Shown piece after piece: positions 25,039 through 31,373 of a stretch of DNA of 31,373 bases (the first letter of the stretch is position 1; every line of letters begins with the position of its first letter). This DNA is from Chromatiales bacterium. Lineage in GTDB: Bacteria; Pseudomonadota; Gammaproteobacteria; UBA6429; Thiohalophilaceae. The translations under genes were made by a program, and so were the position numbers. The DNA is taken from contig JALTLP010000374.1 in assembly GCA_027001895.1 (NCBI GenBank), forward strand, positions 1-31,373. Reading direction: 5' to 3'. The notes under the pieces were generated by a model. The model saw only the letters and a list, made by a program, of their open reading frames with translations, had not been told where the DNA came from and searched no databases.

Positions 25039-27293
25039 AATGAACTGTACTTGCTGCGTAAGCGTTGACGAATAAGTTCCGCTGCGGTGTTAAATACGAA
25101 GGTAAATAAAAATAATACCAGTGCGGCAAGGAACAAAATACGGTAGTGTGTGCTGGCCACTTCGGCTTCGGGCATTTCTACTGCGATATTGGCGGACAAA
25201 GTTCGCATGCCCTGGAATATACTTAAATCCATTACCGGGGTGTTTCCGGTTGCCATTAACACAATCATGGTTTCACCAACAGCGCGTCCCATACCGATCA
25301 TTATAGCCGAGAAGATACCGGGGCTGGCGGTTAAAATAACAACGCGGGTCAGTGTTTGCCACGGGGTTGCGCCCAGCGCCAGTGAACCAAAAGTTAAATG
25401 CTTGGGAACACTGAAGATAGCATCTTCGGCAATCGAGAAAATAGTCGGGATTACCGCAATGCCCATAGCAACACCGACCACAAGCGAGTTACGTTGATCA
25501 AAGTTAAGCCCAAGCGTTGCTTTTAACCAGTGTTTAATATCACCACCAAAGAATACAACTTCCATTTGTGTGCTCACAGATAATGATAACCAGGCTAAAA
25601 AGACAACAACCGGGATAAGCAAAGCTGCCTGCCAGCCTTCCGGTATCAGCAGGCGATATTTTTTTGGCAACTTTTGCCAGCCGAAGGCAAAAGCCAGGAT
25701 ACCGATGGGCATTATTAATAGTAAACTGAATACACCGACCAGATGCTCTTCCATAAAGGGGGCAAGCCACAGGCCGGCAAGAAAACCAAGTATAACCGTT
25801 GGCAGTGCTTCCATAATTTCAATGGTAGGCTTTACGAAGGTGCGCATTTTAGGTGCCATAAAGTAGGCGGTGTAAATCGCACCCATTAAAGCCAGTGGTA
25901 TGGCAAACAACATGGCATAAAAAGCCGCTTTAAGAGTACCAAAGGCCAGTGGCATAAAACTGTATTTTGGTTCAAAGTCATTATCTGCCGACGAAGACTG
26001 CCAGATATATTCTGGTTCTGAATAACTTTCATACCAGACTTTTTCCCATAATATTGACCATGACATTTCTGGGTGTTCGTTTTCAATATGCCACGCGCTA
26101 ATCTGTTGGTTACTTGCGGTTAATAACAGGTCGGCACGAGGAGATAAGGCTGCGTGTTGCAGGTTTGTGTTTGCCAGCATTACGCTGGCAACATCACGTT
26201 GCGCAGTTGCATTGAATATTGTTATTTGTCCTGCATCACTTACACTGATAAAACCTTTACGGCGTTGTTCGGTTTCAATATCGTTAATCGCACCCTGTTG
26301 CGGTTTAAATTTTCGAATAAAGGTTAACTGCGGAATATTATTTTTGTTTACCGGAAACCACTGGGCTATTTCACCTTCGTTATTACCCACCAGCAGGGAT
26401 ATGCCACCGGTTAAGAATGATAAATGGGTCAGTGTTTGTTGCGCTTTAAGCAGGTTAATGCTTTGTATCACTTTTATGTTTTCCAGGTCGCTGGTATCAA
26501 TAACCGTCGTCTGACCTTTAATAGTTGCTACATAAAGTGTGCGTTGCAACGGATCCATTAATACATAACGCGCATCCTGTATTTGTGGCAGGCTTATTTC
26601 TGACTGACTATACTCAGCACTGGACTGTTCATCTTCTTCATCAAGCAGGCCGGCTTCTTCTTTTTCAAGCAGTGACATAACCAGCCGGCCATCGTCAGTT
26701 ATTGCAACAATGCTAGCCTTGTCTTCGTCCTGTTGATAGCTGATATCCAGCAGGGCTTTTTTATTTTTATCGACAATAAGGGGCTGCTTTCCGGCAGGAA
26801 AAATAATTTCTGGCTCAATATGAATTTTGTCGTCAGGGTAACTTATTTTAAACTGGTGGCGAACAATAACTGCATGGCCATTGCTTAAACCGAAAGCAAC
26901 GGTATTATTCACCTGGGTGGACAGCTTAAAACTGCTGACGCTTGCCTTTGAATTAAATAATTTAACAGTTTTAATCTGTTTGCCATTTTGAGCATCGAAA
27001 AACACGGCGTAGCCCCGGTCGGTATATTGCACGGCAATCTTGTTTTGTTCTTCAATGGCGAGGTGCAGGGTATTGCCATATTCACTGCTCAGAGAATACT
27101 GGCTTGTTTTACTAACGCTGGCATCTTTAAACAGTGGGTATACGATATACAGCAGGTAAAAGAAAATAAGCATAATGGCAACAATGACACCAATACCACC
27201 GGCCGCCATATTAAAGGCGGTGAGTTTGTCTTTTAAGCTGCGGATCCGGGTACGCGAAAAGTGGGAAGCGGCAGTATCAGTGTTATTTTTCAT
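25035..27293 (-). CDS. pstC: Phosphate ABC transporter permease PstC (long form)
   Basis: The permease has 752 residues against about 320 in Escherichia coli. TM1 (about 33-54) leads to a large periplasmic region (about 60-430) of WD40/beta-propeller-like repeats (VATIKGQTTVIDTSDL, SVSDAGQITIFNA, LLLTASNQQISAWHIE). The permease domain (about 450-740) has the loop EDAIFSVPKHLTFGSLALGA. The periplasmic propeller probably contacts PstS or the equally extended PstA. No Shine-Dalgarno precedes the ATG. A consensus Pho box lies 23 bases upstream (27316-27333), and its predicted start site coincides with the ATG, pointing to a leaderless message. It is separated from pstS by a terminator and is a separate unit with pstA, pstB and phoU. 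Confidence 0.96.
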   Translation of the reverse strand: MKNNTDTAASHFSRTRIRSLKDKLTAFNMAAGGIGVIVAIMLIFFYLLYIVYPLFKDASVSKTSQYSLSSEYGNTLHLAIEEQNKIAVQYTDRGYAVFFDAQNGKQIKTVKLFNSKASVSSFKLSTQVNNTVAFGLSNGHAVIVRHQFKISYPDDKIHIEPEIIFPAGKQPLIVDKNKKALLDISYQQDEDKASIVAITDDGRLVMSLLEKEEAGLLDEEDEQSSAEYSQSEISLPQIQDARYVLMDPLQRTLYVATIKGQTTVIDTSDLENIKVIQSINLLKAQQTLTHLSFLTGGISLLVGNNEGEIAQWFPVNKNNIPQLTFIRKFKPQQGAINDIETEQRRKGFISVSDAGQITIFNATAQRDVASVMLANTNLQHAALSPRADLLLTASNQQISAWHIENEHPEMSWSILWEKVWYESYSEPEYIWQSSSADNDFEPKYSFMPLAFGTLKAAFYAMLFAIPLALMGAIYTAYFMAPKMRTFVKPTIEIMEALPTVILGFLAGLWLAPFMEEHLVGVFSLLLIMPIGILAFAFGWQKLPKKYRLLIPEGWQAALLIPVVVFLAWLSLSVSTQMEVVFFGGDIKHWLKATLGLNFDQRNSLVVGVAMGIAVIPTIFSIAEDAIFSVPKHLTFGSLALGATPWQTLTRVVILTASPGIFSAIMIGMGRAVGETMIVLMATGNTPVMDLSIFQGMRTLSANIAVEMPEAEVASTHYRILFLAALVLFLFTFVFNTAAELIRQRLRSKYSSL

Positions 27294-27333
27294 GCAGGCA
27301 GTTTAGTTGTTTTATATGACAGTTTTATGACAG
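27294..27333 (-). promoter_or_regulatory. PhoB-dependent promoter of pstCAB-phoU
   Basis: The minus strand reads CTGTCATAAAACTGTCAT (27333-27316), a near-perfect Pho box of two 7-base repeats with 11-base period. Ten bases after it comes TAAACT (27305-27300) at the place of the -10 in known PhoB promoters such as phoA. The expected start, about 7 bases later, falls on the A of the pstC ATG at 27293. The box is seen directly; the start point is inferred from spacing. Confidence 0.9.
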
Positions 27334-27406
27334 CATGTTGTTAACTCGTATTATTAATCTATTTAAAAACAATGGCTTACATGGTTTTGTATGGGCCTGG
27401 TTATGT

Positions 27407-27427
27407 AATATTACAAATTGTAATATT
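27407..27427. promoter_or_regulatory. Perfect palindrome in the pstS-pstC intergenic region
   Basis: The arms AATATTACAA (27407-27416) and TTGTAATATT (27418-27427) flank a single central base. It lies 74 bases upstream of the pstC Pho box and 69 bases downstream of the pstS terminator. It may be an operator for a second regulator or an RNA hairpin in read-through message. A second weaker inverted repeat, GCCACT/AGTGGC, lies at 27429-27454. Confidence 0.45.
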
Positions 27428-27495
27428 TGCCACTCGCTGGAGCAGGAAAGTGGCTATCTGCATTGTTTATAAGTCGTGTACCACGGAAATAAGAA

Positions 27496-27523
27496 CAAAA
27501 AAAACCCCGGTTGAACCGGGGTT
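27496..27523 (-). terminator. Rho-independent terminator of pstS
   Basis: On the minus strand the hairpin CCCCGG...CCGGGG (27505-27521, extended by AA/TT) is followed by a run of eight T (27504-27497). It begins about 20 bases after the pstS stop. It separates highly expressed pstS from pstCAB-phoU. Confidence 0.92.
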
Positions 27524-27541
27524 TAACGGAGGGATAAATTA

Positions 27542-28519
27542 CTATTTAATTTTTTTCAGATACTTCTTAACAATCTTGCTGCTTAAAGGGATATAGCCAT
27601 CTTTAACGACAACCTTCTGGCCTGTTCTGGAAAGAATCATTTTAATAAATTCATGTTCCAGTGGAGCAAGTGGCTTGTTTGGCTGCTTGTTTACATAAAC
27701 GTAAAGGAAACGGCTTAGCGGGTATTTACCAGACGCTGCATTTTTAGTTGATGCAGCGATAAAAGGTTTGCCTGGCTTTTTGGTTAAGGGCACTGCGCGA
27801 ACCCCAGAGGTTTTATAACCGATACCGGAGTAACCGACACCGTTTAAAGACGTTGTCACTGACTGAACAACAGAAGCTGAACCGGGTTGCTCGTTTACCG
27901 TTGACTTGTAGTCACCTTTGCAAAGTGCTTTTTTCTTGAAGTAACCATAAGTACCTGATACAGAGTTGCGGCCAAAAATTTGTAAAGTACGGTTTTTCCA
28001 TGAGCCTGTCATACCAAGGTCGCCCCAGCTATTAACCTGTTTTTTCAAACCGCATTTGCGTGTGGATGAGAAAATGGCATCTACCTGTGGAATGCTTAAA
28101 CCTTTTATCGGGTTATCTTTGTGTACATAGACGGCTAAAGCATCGATAGCGACGGGAATAGCGGTTGGCTTGTAACCGAATTTCTTTTCAAATGCCTGCA
28201 ATTCCTTATCTTTCATTTTACGGCTCATCGGGCCAAAGTTTGATGTGCCTTCGGTTAAGGCCGGTGGTGCAGTAGATGAACCCGCCGCCTGAATCTGTAC
28301 GTTTACATTCGGGTATAAGCGTTTGAATTCTTCTGCCCAGAGTGTCATCAGGTTTGCCAGGGTATCTGAACCAACGCTGGAAATATTGCCAGAAACACCG
28401 CTTGCTTTGTTGTAAGCCGGGATCTTACTGTCAATTTTTGCCGCTGCCATAGCAGTTGGGGCAAACGCAAGCTGGCTCGAAAGCAGACCAACGGTTGCAA
28501 AGCTTAATAGTTTTTTCAT
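27542..28519 (-). CDS. pstS: Phosphate-binding protein PstS
   Basis: This is the periplasmic phosphate-binding protein of the Pst importer, 325 residues. A signal peptide ends near residue 25 (PTAMA). Phosphate-contact motifs of the family are visible: SSVGSDTLANLM, SSTAPPALTEG, GPMSRKMKDKE and FGRNSVSGTYGYFK. The product is basic, which is unusual only in degree. The leader contains AGGAG 7-8 bases before the ATG. Two Pho boxes end about 80 bases upstream. A strong terminator follows, so pstS has its own message, probably at high level under phosphate limitation. Confidence 0.97.
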   Translation of the reverse strand: MKKLLSFATVGLLSSQLAFAPTAMAAAKIDSKIPAYNKASGVSGNISSVGSDTLANLMTLWAEEFKRLYPNVNVQIQAAGSSTAPPALTEGTSNFGPMSRKMKDKELQAFEKKFGYKPTAIPVAIDALAVYVHKDNPIKGLSIPQVDAIFSSTRKCGLKKQVNSWGDLGMTGSWKNRTLQIFGRNSVSGTYGYFKKKALCKGDYKSTVNEQPGSASVVQSVTTSLNGVGYSGIGYKTSGVRAVPLTKKPGKPFIAASTKNAASGKYPLSRFLYVYVNKQPNKPLAPLEHEFIKMILSRTGQKVVVKDGYIPLSSKIVKKYLKKIK

Positions 28520-28584
28520 TTTTATAACTCCTGTGAAGTCGTTTTATTACAGTATTTAAAATTTATTGCATTTATTTGAAAGTG

Positions 28585-28640
28585 ATTATGCGATGTCTTT
28601 ATGAACTAAAAGTGACATTAATATGACAGTTTTATGAATC
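28585..28640 (-). promoter_or_regulatory. PhoB-dependent promoter of pstS: four-repeat Pho box array
   Basis: The minus strand shows four 7-base repeats at an 11-base period: GATTCAT (28640-28634), CTGTCAT (28629-28623), ATGTCAC (28618-28612) and AGTTCAT (28607-28601), separated by AT-only or A/T-rich tetramers. This is two adjoining Pho boxes. A CATAAT -10 (28590-28585) follows after 10 bases, exactly the phoA spacing. The predicted start is near 28578, giving a leader of about 60 bases. The array overlaps the phoR stop codon. Confidence 0.88.
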
Positions 28641-29948
28641 CTGTTGGGGATTGCCTTCTTTTATAAGTCGGGTTTCCGGGAAAATACAACTAAACGTACT
28701 GCCAACATTCAGCTCGCTGACGATGTTAAGCCGACCATCATGCCTTTCAAGAATATGTTTAACGATGGCCAGTCCAAGACCGGTGCCACCGGTTGCACGG
28801 GAGCGATCCACGTTAACCCGGTAAAAGCGTTCGGTTAAATGCGGGATATGTTGTTGCGGGATACCTGTTCCGGTATCTTTTACGCTAAACAGTCCCTGGC
28901 CATCGGTAACTTCCCAGCTAATAAGAATCTCACCTTTGTCAGGGGTATAACGTACCGCGTTATTCACCAGGTTTGAAAACAGGCTGTATAACTCTTCATA
29001 GTTACCACGTAAGTTGGTGTCGCTTTTTATATCCAGCGTTATTTGCTGTTGCTTATCACCACTGAGCAGTGTTGCTGACTCTTTTATTGCGGTGAGCAGT
29101 GCGGCAATCTCAACCACGTTGTCATGTTGGTCGGTAGGGCGTGTTTCAAGCTTAGATAACGACAACAAATCACTGACCAATCGTTCCATTCGTTTTGACT
29201 GGTTATACATCGTTTTTGTAATTTTAGTTAATTTTTCAGGATCAGTTGGTGGGTTATCCTTGATTGTTTCGAGATACCCGGAGATAACCGTAATAGGAGA
29301 GCGCAGTTCGTGTGAAGCGTTGGCTACAAAGTTGCTACGCATTTCTTCGAGTTTGTTTATATGGCTAATGTCCCGGCAAATAATAAGTAACTGTTTTTTT
29401 ACGTAAGGAATAATTTGCACGGAAAGCTTTTTAGCCGGGTGCTCAGGGGAAGCAATATGCAATTCCCGACTGTAATCCTTTTTATTTAAATAGCGCATAA
29501 AGGCCGGGTTTCTAAACAGATTGCTAATGGCCTGATTGGCATCCTGAGGATAGCGAATTCCGACCAGAGATTCGGCTGCTTTATTTGACCAGTCGATATG
29601 TTTGTCTTTATTAAGAATAATCATTGCATCCGGCAGCGCCGAAGTGGCTTCCTGAAAGCGGCGGATAGTTTTGTTTAATGCATCTTTGTTCTTATTAATG
29701 GTTTTTTCCATTATGTATAACTGGTGAAAAATTTCACCCCAATAACCTTTACTGTCGGGTAGTTGGGTTTGTTCACGTTTTAACAGCCATTGGTGAAGTC
29801 TGGAAATATTTTTAAAGGTAAAAATAATATAGGAAAATAGAACAACGCTTATAAACAATACTGAAAGGTCGAACAGGTAACCCGCTGCAGCCGCAAGGGC
29901 ACAGTAAAATAGTAAAAACCAGAGTTCACGTTGTAATTGTGGATGCAT
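28632..29948 (-). CDS. phoR: Phosphate regulon sensor kinase PhoR
   Basis: The kinase has 438 residues with two N-terminal membrane segments (about 10-47) and no large periplasmic domain. A PAS domain follows at about 95-200 (LPDAMIILNKDKHIDWSNKA), then the H-box VANASHELRSPITVISGYLE with H213, N-box FSNLVNNAVRYTPD (N330), and G-boxes KDTGTGIP and GGTGLGLAIVKH. It senses phosphate through the Pst complex and PhoU rather than directly. Its ATG overlaps the phoB stop by one base (TAATG), so the two are coupled. The last codons overlap the pstS Pho boxes. Confidence 0.96.
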   Translation of the reverse strand: MHPQLQRELWFLLFYCALAAAAGYLFDLSVLFISVVLFSYIIFTFKNISRLHQWLLKREQTQLPDSKGYWGEIFHQLYIMEKTINKNKDALNKTIRRFQEATSALPDAMIILNKDKHIDWSNKAAESLVGIRYPQDANQAISNLFRNPAFMRYLNKKDYSRELHIASPEHPAKKLSVQIIPYVKKQLLIICRDISHINKLEEMRSNFVANASHELRSPITVISGYLETIKDNPPTDPEKLTKITKTMYNQSKRMERLVSDLLSLSKLETRPTDQHDNVVEIAALLTAIKESATLLSGDKQQQITLDIKSDTNLRGNYEELYSLFSNLVNNAVRYTPDKGEILISWEVTDGQGLFSVKDTGTGIPQQHIPHLTERFYRVNVDRSRATGGTGLGLAIVKHILERHDGRLNIVSELNVGSTFSCIFPETRLIKEGNPQQDS

Positions 29949-30649
29949 TATTGTGTGGACAGCCGGTAGCCAGAACCACGAACCGTCTGGATAAGGTTAT
30001 GGTTATCGGATGGCTCCAGTGCTTTTCTTAAACGTCGAATATGGACATCAACGGTGCGTTCTTCGACATAGACACTGTCACCCCAGACACCGTTGAGTAA
30101 TTGTTCACGGCTGTAAACTCGTTCAGGTGAACGCATAAAAAAAGCCAGCAGGTTGTATTCGGTTGGTCCAAGTTGAATGGTTTGTCCTTTTGATGAGACC
30201 CGGTGTGAGGCATTATCAAGTGTCAGGTTGGCGACGTTAAGGACTTCTGAAGAAGGCGTTGAACTTGTCCGGCGTAGCAAGGCGCGAATACGTGCATGCA
30301 ACTCTTTAGTTGAAAAGGGTTTACTGAGGTAATCATCGGCGCCGCTTTCGAGGCCTTCGAGCATGTTTTCTTCTTCTGTTTTTGCAGTCAGCATGATGAC
30401 AGGGATATGACGGGTTTCATCTTTTTTGCGCAGGCTCTTAACATAGTTAACGCCACTGATACCCGGCATCATCCAGTCGAGCAGGATCAAATCCGGTAGT
30501 TGTTGTTTAATCCAGGCCTCGGCTTTATGTGCATCGCTGGCCTCGATACACTGATAATCATCTTCGAGTGACATCATTATCATTTCACGAATCGCGTGTT
30601 CATCATCGACGATTAGAATCACCGGCTTTTTAAGGTTTGAACTGTTCAT
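29948..30649 (-). CDS. phoB: Phosphate regulon response regulator PhoB
   Basis: This OmpR-family activator has a receiver with acidic pair D15/D16, phospho-acceptor D58 in LILLDWMMPGIS, and SKPFSTKEL, followed by the winged helix (VDVHIRRLRKAL, TVRGSGYRLS) that contacts Pho boxes. I choose ATG 30649 (233 residues, near the 229 of Escherichia coli). The upstream in-frame TTG at 30679 lies inside the Pho box, and ATG 30658 lies inside the predicted -10, so neither can be the start of a message from that promoter. A box in front of phoB implies positive self-regulation. Confidence 0.95.
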   Translation of the reverse strand: MNSSNLKKPVILIVDDEHAIREMIMMSLEDDYQCIEASDAHKAEAWIKQQLPDLILLDWMMPGISGVNYVKSLRKKDETRHIPVIMLTAKTEEENMLEGLESGADDYLSKPFSTKELHARIRALLRRTSSTPSSEVLNVANLTLDNASHRVSSKGQTIQLGPTEYNLLAFFMRSPERVYSREQLLNGVWGDSVYVEERTVDVHIRRLRKALEPSDNHNLIQTVRGSGYRLSTQ

Positions 30650-30656
30650 GCTGCCC

Positions 30657-30690
30657 ATTAAAACAGAGGTATATGACAATTTTATTACAA
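30657..30690 (-). promoter_or_regulatory. PhoB-dependent promoter of phoBR
   Basis: The minus strand reads TTGTAATAAAATTGTCAT (30690-30673), two Pho repeats with an AAAA spacer. TTTAAT (30662-30657) follows 10 bases later as -10. The first base of ATG 30649 is 8 bases beyond the -10, so the start of transcription is predicted at or next to it. The box differs from the consensus at a few places and is weaker than those of pstS and pstC, as expected for an autoregulated activator. Confidence 0.8.
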
Positions 30691-30828
30691 TTTATATTTG
30701 CCAGATATAACAAGATGATAATTCTGTAAGCTATGCAGGCACTTGTTGTCTTGATGCCTTTTACGTTCTCGGGTGTCAAATCTGCCGTTGGAAAATCCCT
30801 TGTTTTTCAAAGGCATAGTAAATTCTAA

Positions 30829-31024
30829 TATACTAACGCCATATTTATGACTTTTTACAGAGATATCGCTGAACTAAGTGTTTGATTCCCGGTCTTAAAC
30901 ACTACATATATAAGCAACGACTGTTGGTACAGTAACTGCATTATTGAATATGTCATATTTATTATGAATTCTCCTTAGGTTAGGTAAACTTCCGGGCACT
31001 TTCCCTCAAAGTGCCCTTTTTTTT
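30829..31024 (+). ncRNA. Candidate small RNA between phoB and the Nudix gene
   Basis: A TATACT -10 (30829-30834) and a strong terminator (30994-31024) bracket about 180 bases with no convincing ORF. The start is expected near 30841. No good -35 was found. The sequence has no 6S RNA or known riboswitch features that I can recognise. Two tiny ORFs occur nearby (30733-30828, 31 codons, and 30847-30885, 12 codons), neither with a clear ribosome site. The element could instead be a regulated leader of the Nudix gene. Confidence 0.35.
30994..31024 (+). terminator. Strong Rho-independent terminator before the Nudix gene
   Basis: GGGCACTTT (30994-31002) pairs with AAAGTGCCC (31008-31016) around the loop CCCTC, followed by eight T (31017-31024). 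It is oriented on the plus strand and ends 37 bases before the Nudix ATG. No protein gene precedes it on this strand within the window after 21752. Confidence 0.93.
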
Positions 31025-31061
31025 AGTGCCAGAAAAATTCTCGCTTGTTACACTCAAATCC

Positions 31062-31373
31062 ATGTCTATTTTAGAATCTAAAACCATTTTTAGTGGTCGC
31101 ATTGTTACGCTTAAACTTGAAAAAGTGCGGTTGCCGGATAATTCTCTGGCCGATTACGAAATGGTTTACCATCGGGGCGGGACGGCGATTGTTGCAATCA
31201 ATGAAAATAATGAAGTTTGTTTATTAAAACATTATCGACCCGCAGTGCAGGACTGGGTATGGGAAATTCCAGCCGGTATGTTAGAAAAGGACGATGCTTC
31301 AACGCTGGCACGGGCACAAACAGAGTTGCAGGAAGAAACCGGCTTTAGAGCCGCTAAATGGCAGGCGCTGGGT
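31062..31373 (+). CDS. Nudix hydrolase, probable ADP-ribose pyrophosphatase type (partial, cut by window end)
   Basis: The first 104 codons are present. HRGGTAIVAI and LLKHYRPAVQDWVWEIPAGM are the hallmark of the ADP-ribose/ADP-sugar pyrophosphatase branch (compare REQYR and WELPAG). The Nudix box reads GMLEKDDASTLARAQTELQE followed by ETGF. The catalytic glutamates of xELQEExG are present, but the usual Arg before the first Glu is Thr and the box appears one residue longer than the 23-residue consensus. No strong Shine-Dalgarno is evident; the terminator lies just upstream, so the gene needs its own promoter or passes an attenuator. The C-terminus is missing. Confidence 0.85.
   Translation, partial: MSILESKTIFSGRIVTLKLEKVRLPDNSLADYEMVYHRGGTAIVAINENNEVCLLKHYRPAVQDWVWEIPAGMLEKDDASTLARAQTELQEETGFRAAKWQALG

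Noticed and set aside
25035..27293. PstC as an abnormal fusion protein
   Set aside because: The extended PstC with a propeller-like periplasmic part is a known long form in gammaproteobacteria, and PstA is extended as well; no frameshift is seen.
30650..30679. Longer PhoB beginning at TTG 30679 or ATG 30658
   Set aside because: TTG 30679 lies in the Pho box and ATG 30658 in the predicted -10. The extra residues are absent from typical PhoB, which begins just before the ILIVDDE segment.
30841..31024. TPP riboswitch or 6S RNA before the Nudix gene
   Set aside because: The conserved TPP elements and the 6S open-bubble layout were not recognised in the sequence.

Overview
The window looks like chromosome of a gammaproteobacterium of moderate-to-low GC. 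The evidence is the long forms of PstC and PstA, a two-domain TmcA, a PhoP/PhoQ-like two-component system, near-consensus PhoB boxes and an elongator tRNA-Met very close to the enteric sequence. A periplasmic rhodanese, a YeeE/YedE-type sulfur-compound transporter and several c-type cytochromes suggest sulfur and respiratory metabolism, but no genus can be named. I see no insertion sequence, integrase, phage gene or CRISPR array.

Layout. Positions 1-4698 (+) carry the tail of a probable TctC-type binding protein, then TctB and TctA of a tripartite tricarboxylate transporter, then a large DUF3604 protein with a PHP-like metal site; a strong terminator follows. Positions 4762-6701 (-) hold a YeeE/YedE membrane protein and an upstream solute-binding-like protein without a signal peptide. 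Positions 6762-6988 (+) form a tRNA-Met(CAU) unit with a stringent-type promoter, an attenuator-like leader and a terminator. Positions 7013-10939 (-) form a six-gene operon: cytochrome b561, SHP-type cytochrome (DUF1924), diheme cytochrome c, PepSY protein, PhoP-like regulator and PhoQ-like kinase. Positions 11110-14464 (+) carry tmcA, a DUF411 protein and a TVP38/TMEM64 membrane protein. Positions 14465-18712 (-) carry a GGDEF-EAL protein, a periplasmic rhodanese and an MFS transporter. Positions 19135-20676 (+) encode a HemN-like radical SAM protein, convergent with a class I glutamine amidotransferase (-). A PilZ protein (+) follows, and then the phosphate regulon on the minus strand (phoB-phoR, pstS, pstC-pstA-pstB-phoU). 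The window ends in a truncated Nudix hydrolase (+).

How the parts work together. The phosphate block is a complete sensing and uptake module with three PhoB-box promoters, one before each transcription unit. By the spacing of known PhoB promoters, the pstC and phoB transcripts would begin at or next to their AUG, while pstS has a normal leader and Shine-Dalgarno site. TmcA acetylates the wobble cytidine of elongator tRNA-Met, and that tRNA gene lies about 4 kb away. The GGDEF-EAL and PilZ proteins belong to c-di-GMP signalling.

Less ordinary points are the terminator-like hairpin between the tRNA promoter and the tRNA, the transporter-DUF3604 locus, the signal-less binding protein beside YeeE, and a strong terminator before the Nudix gene with no gene upstream, which may end a small RNA.
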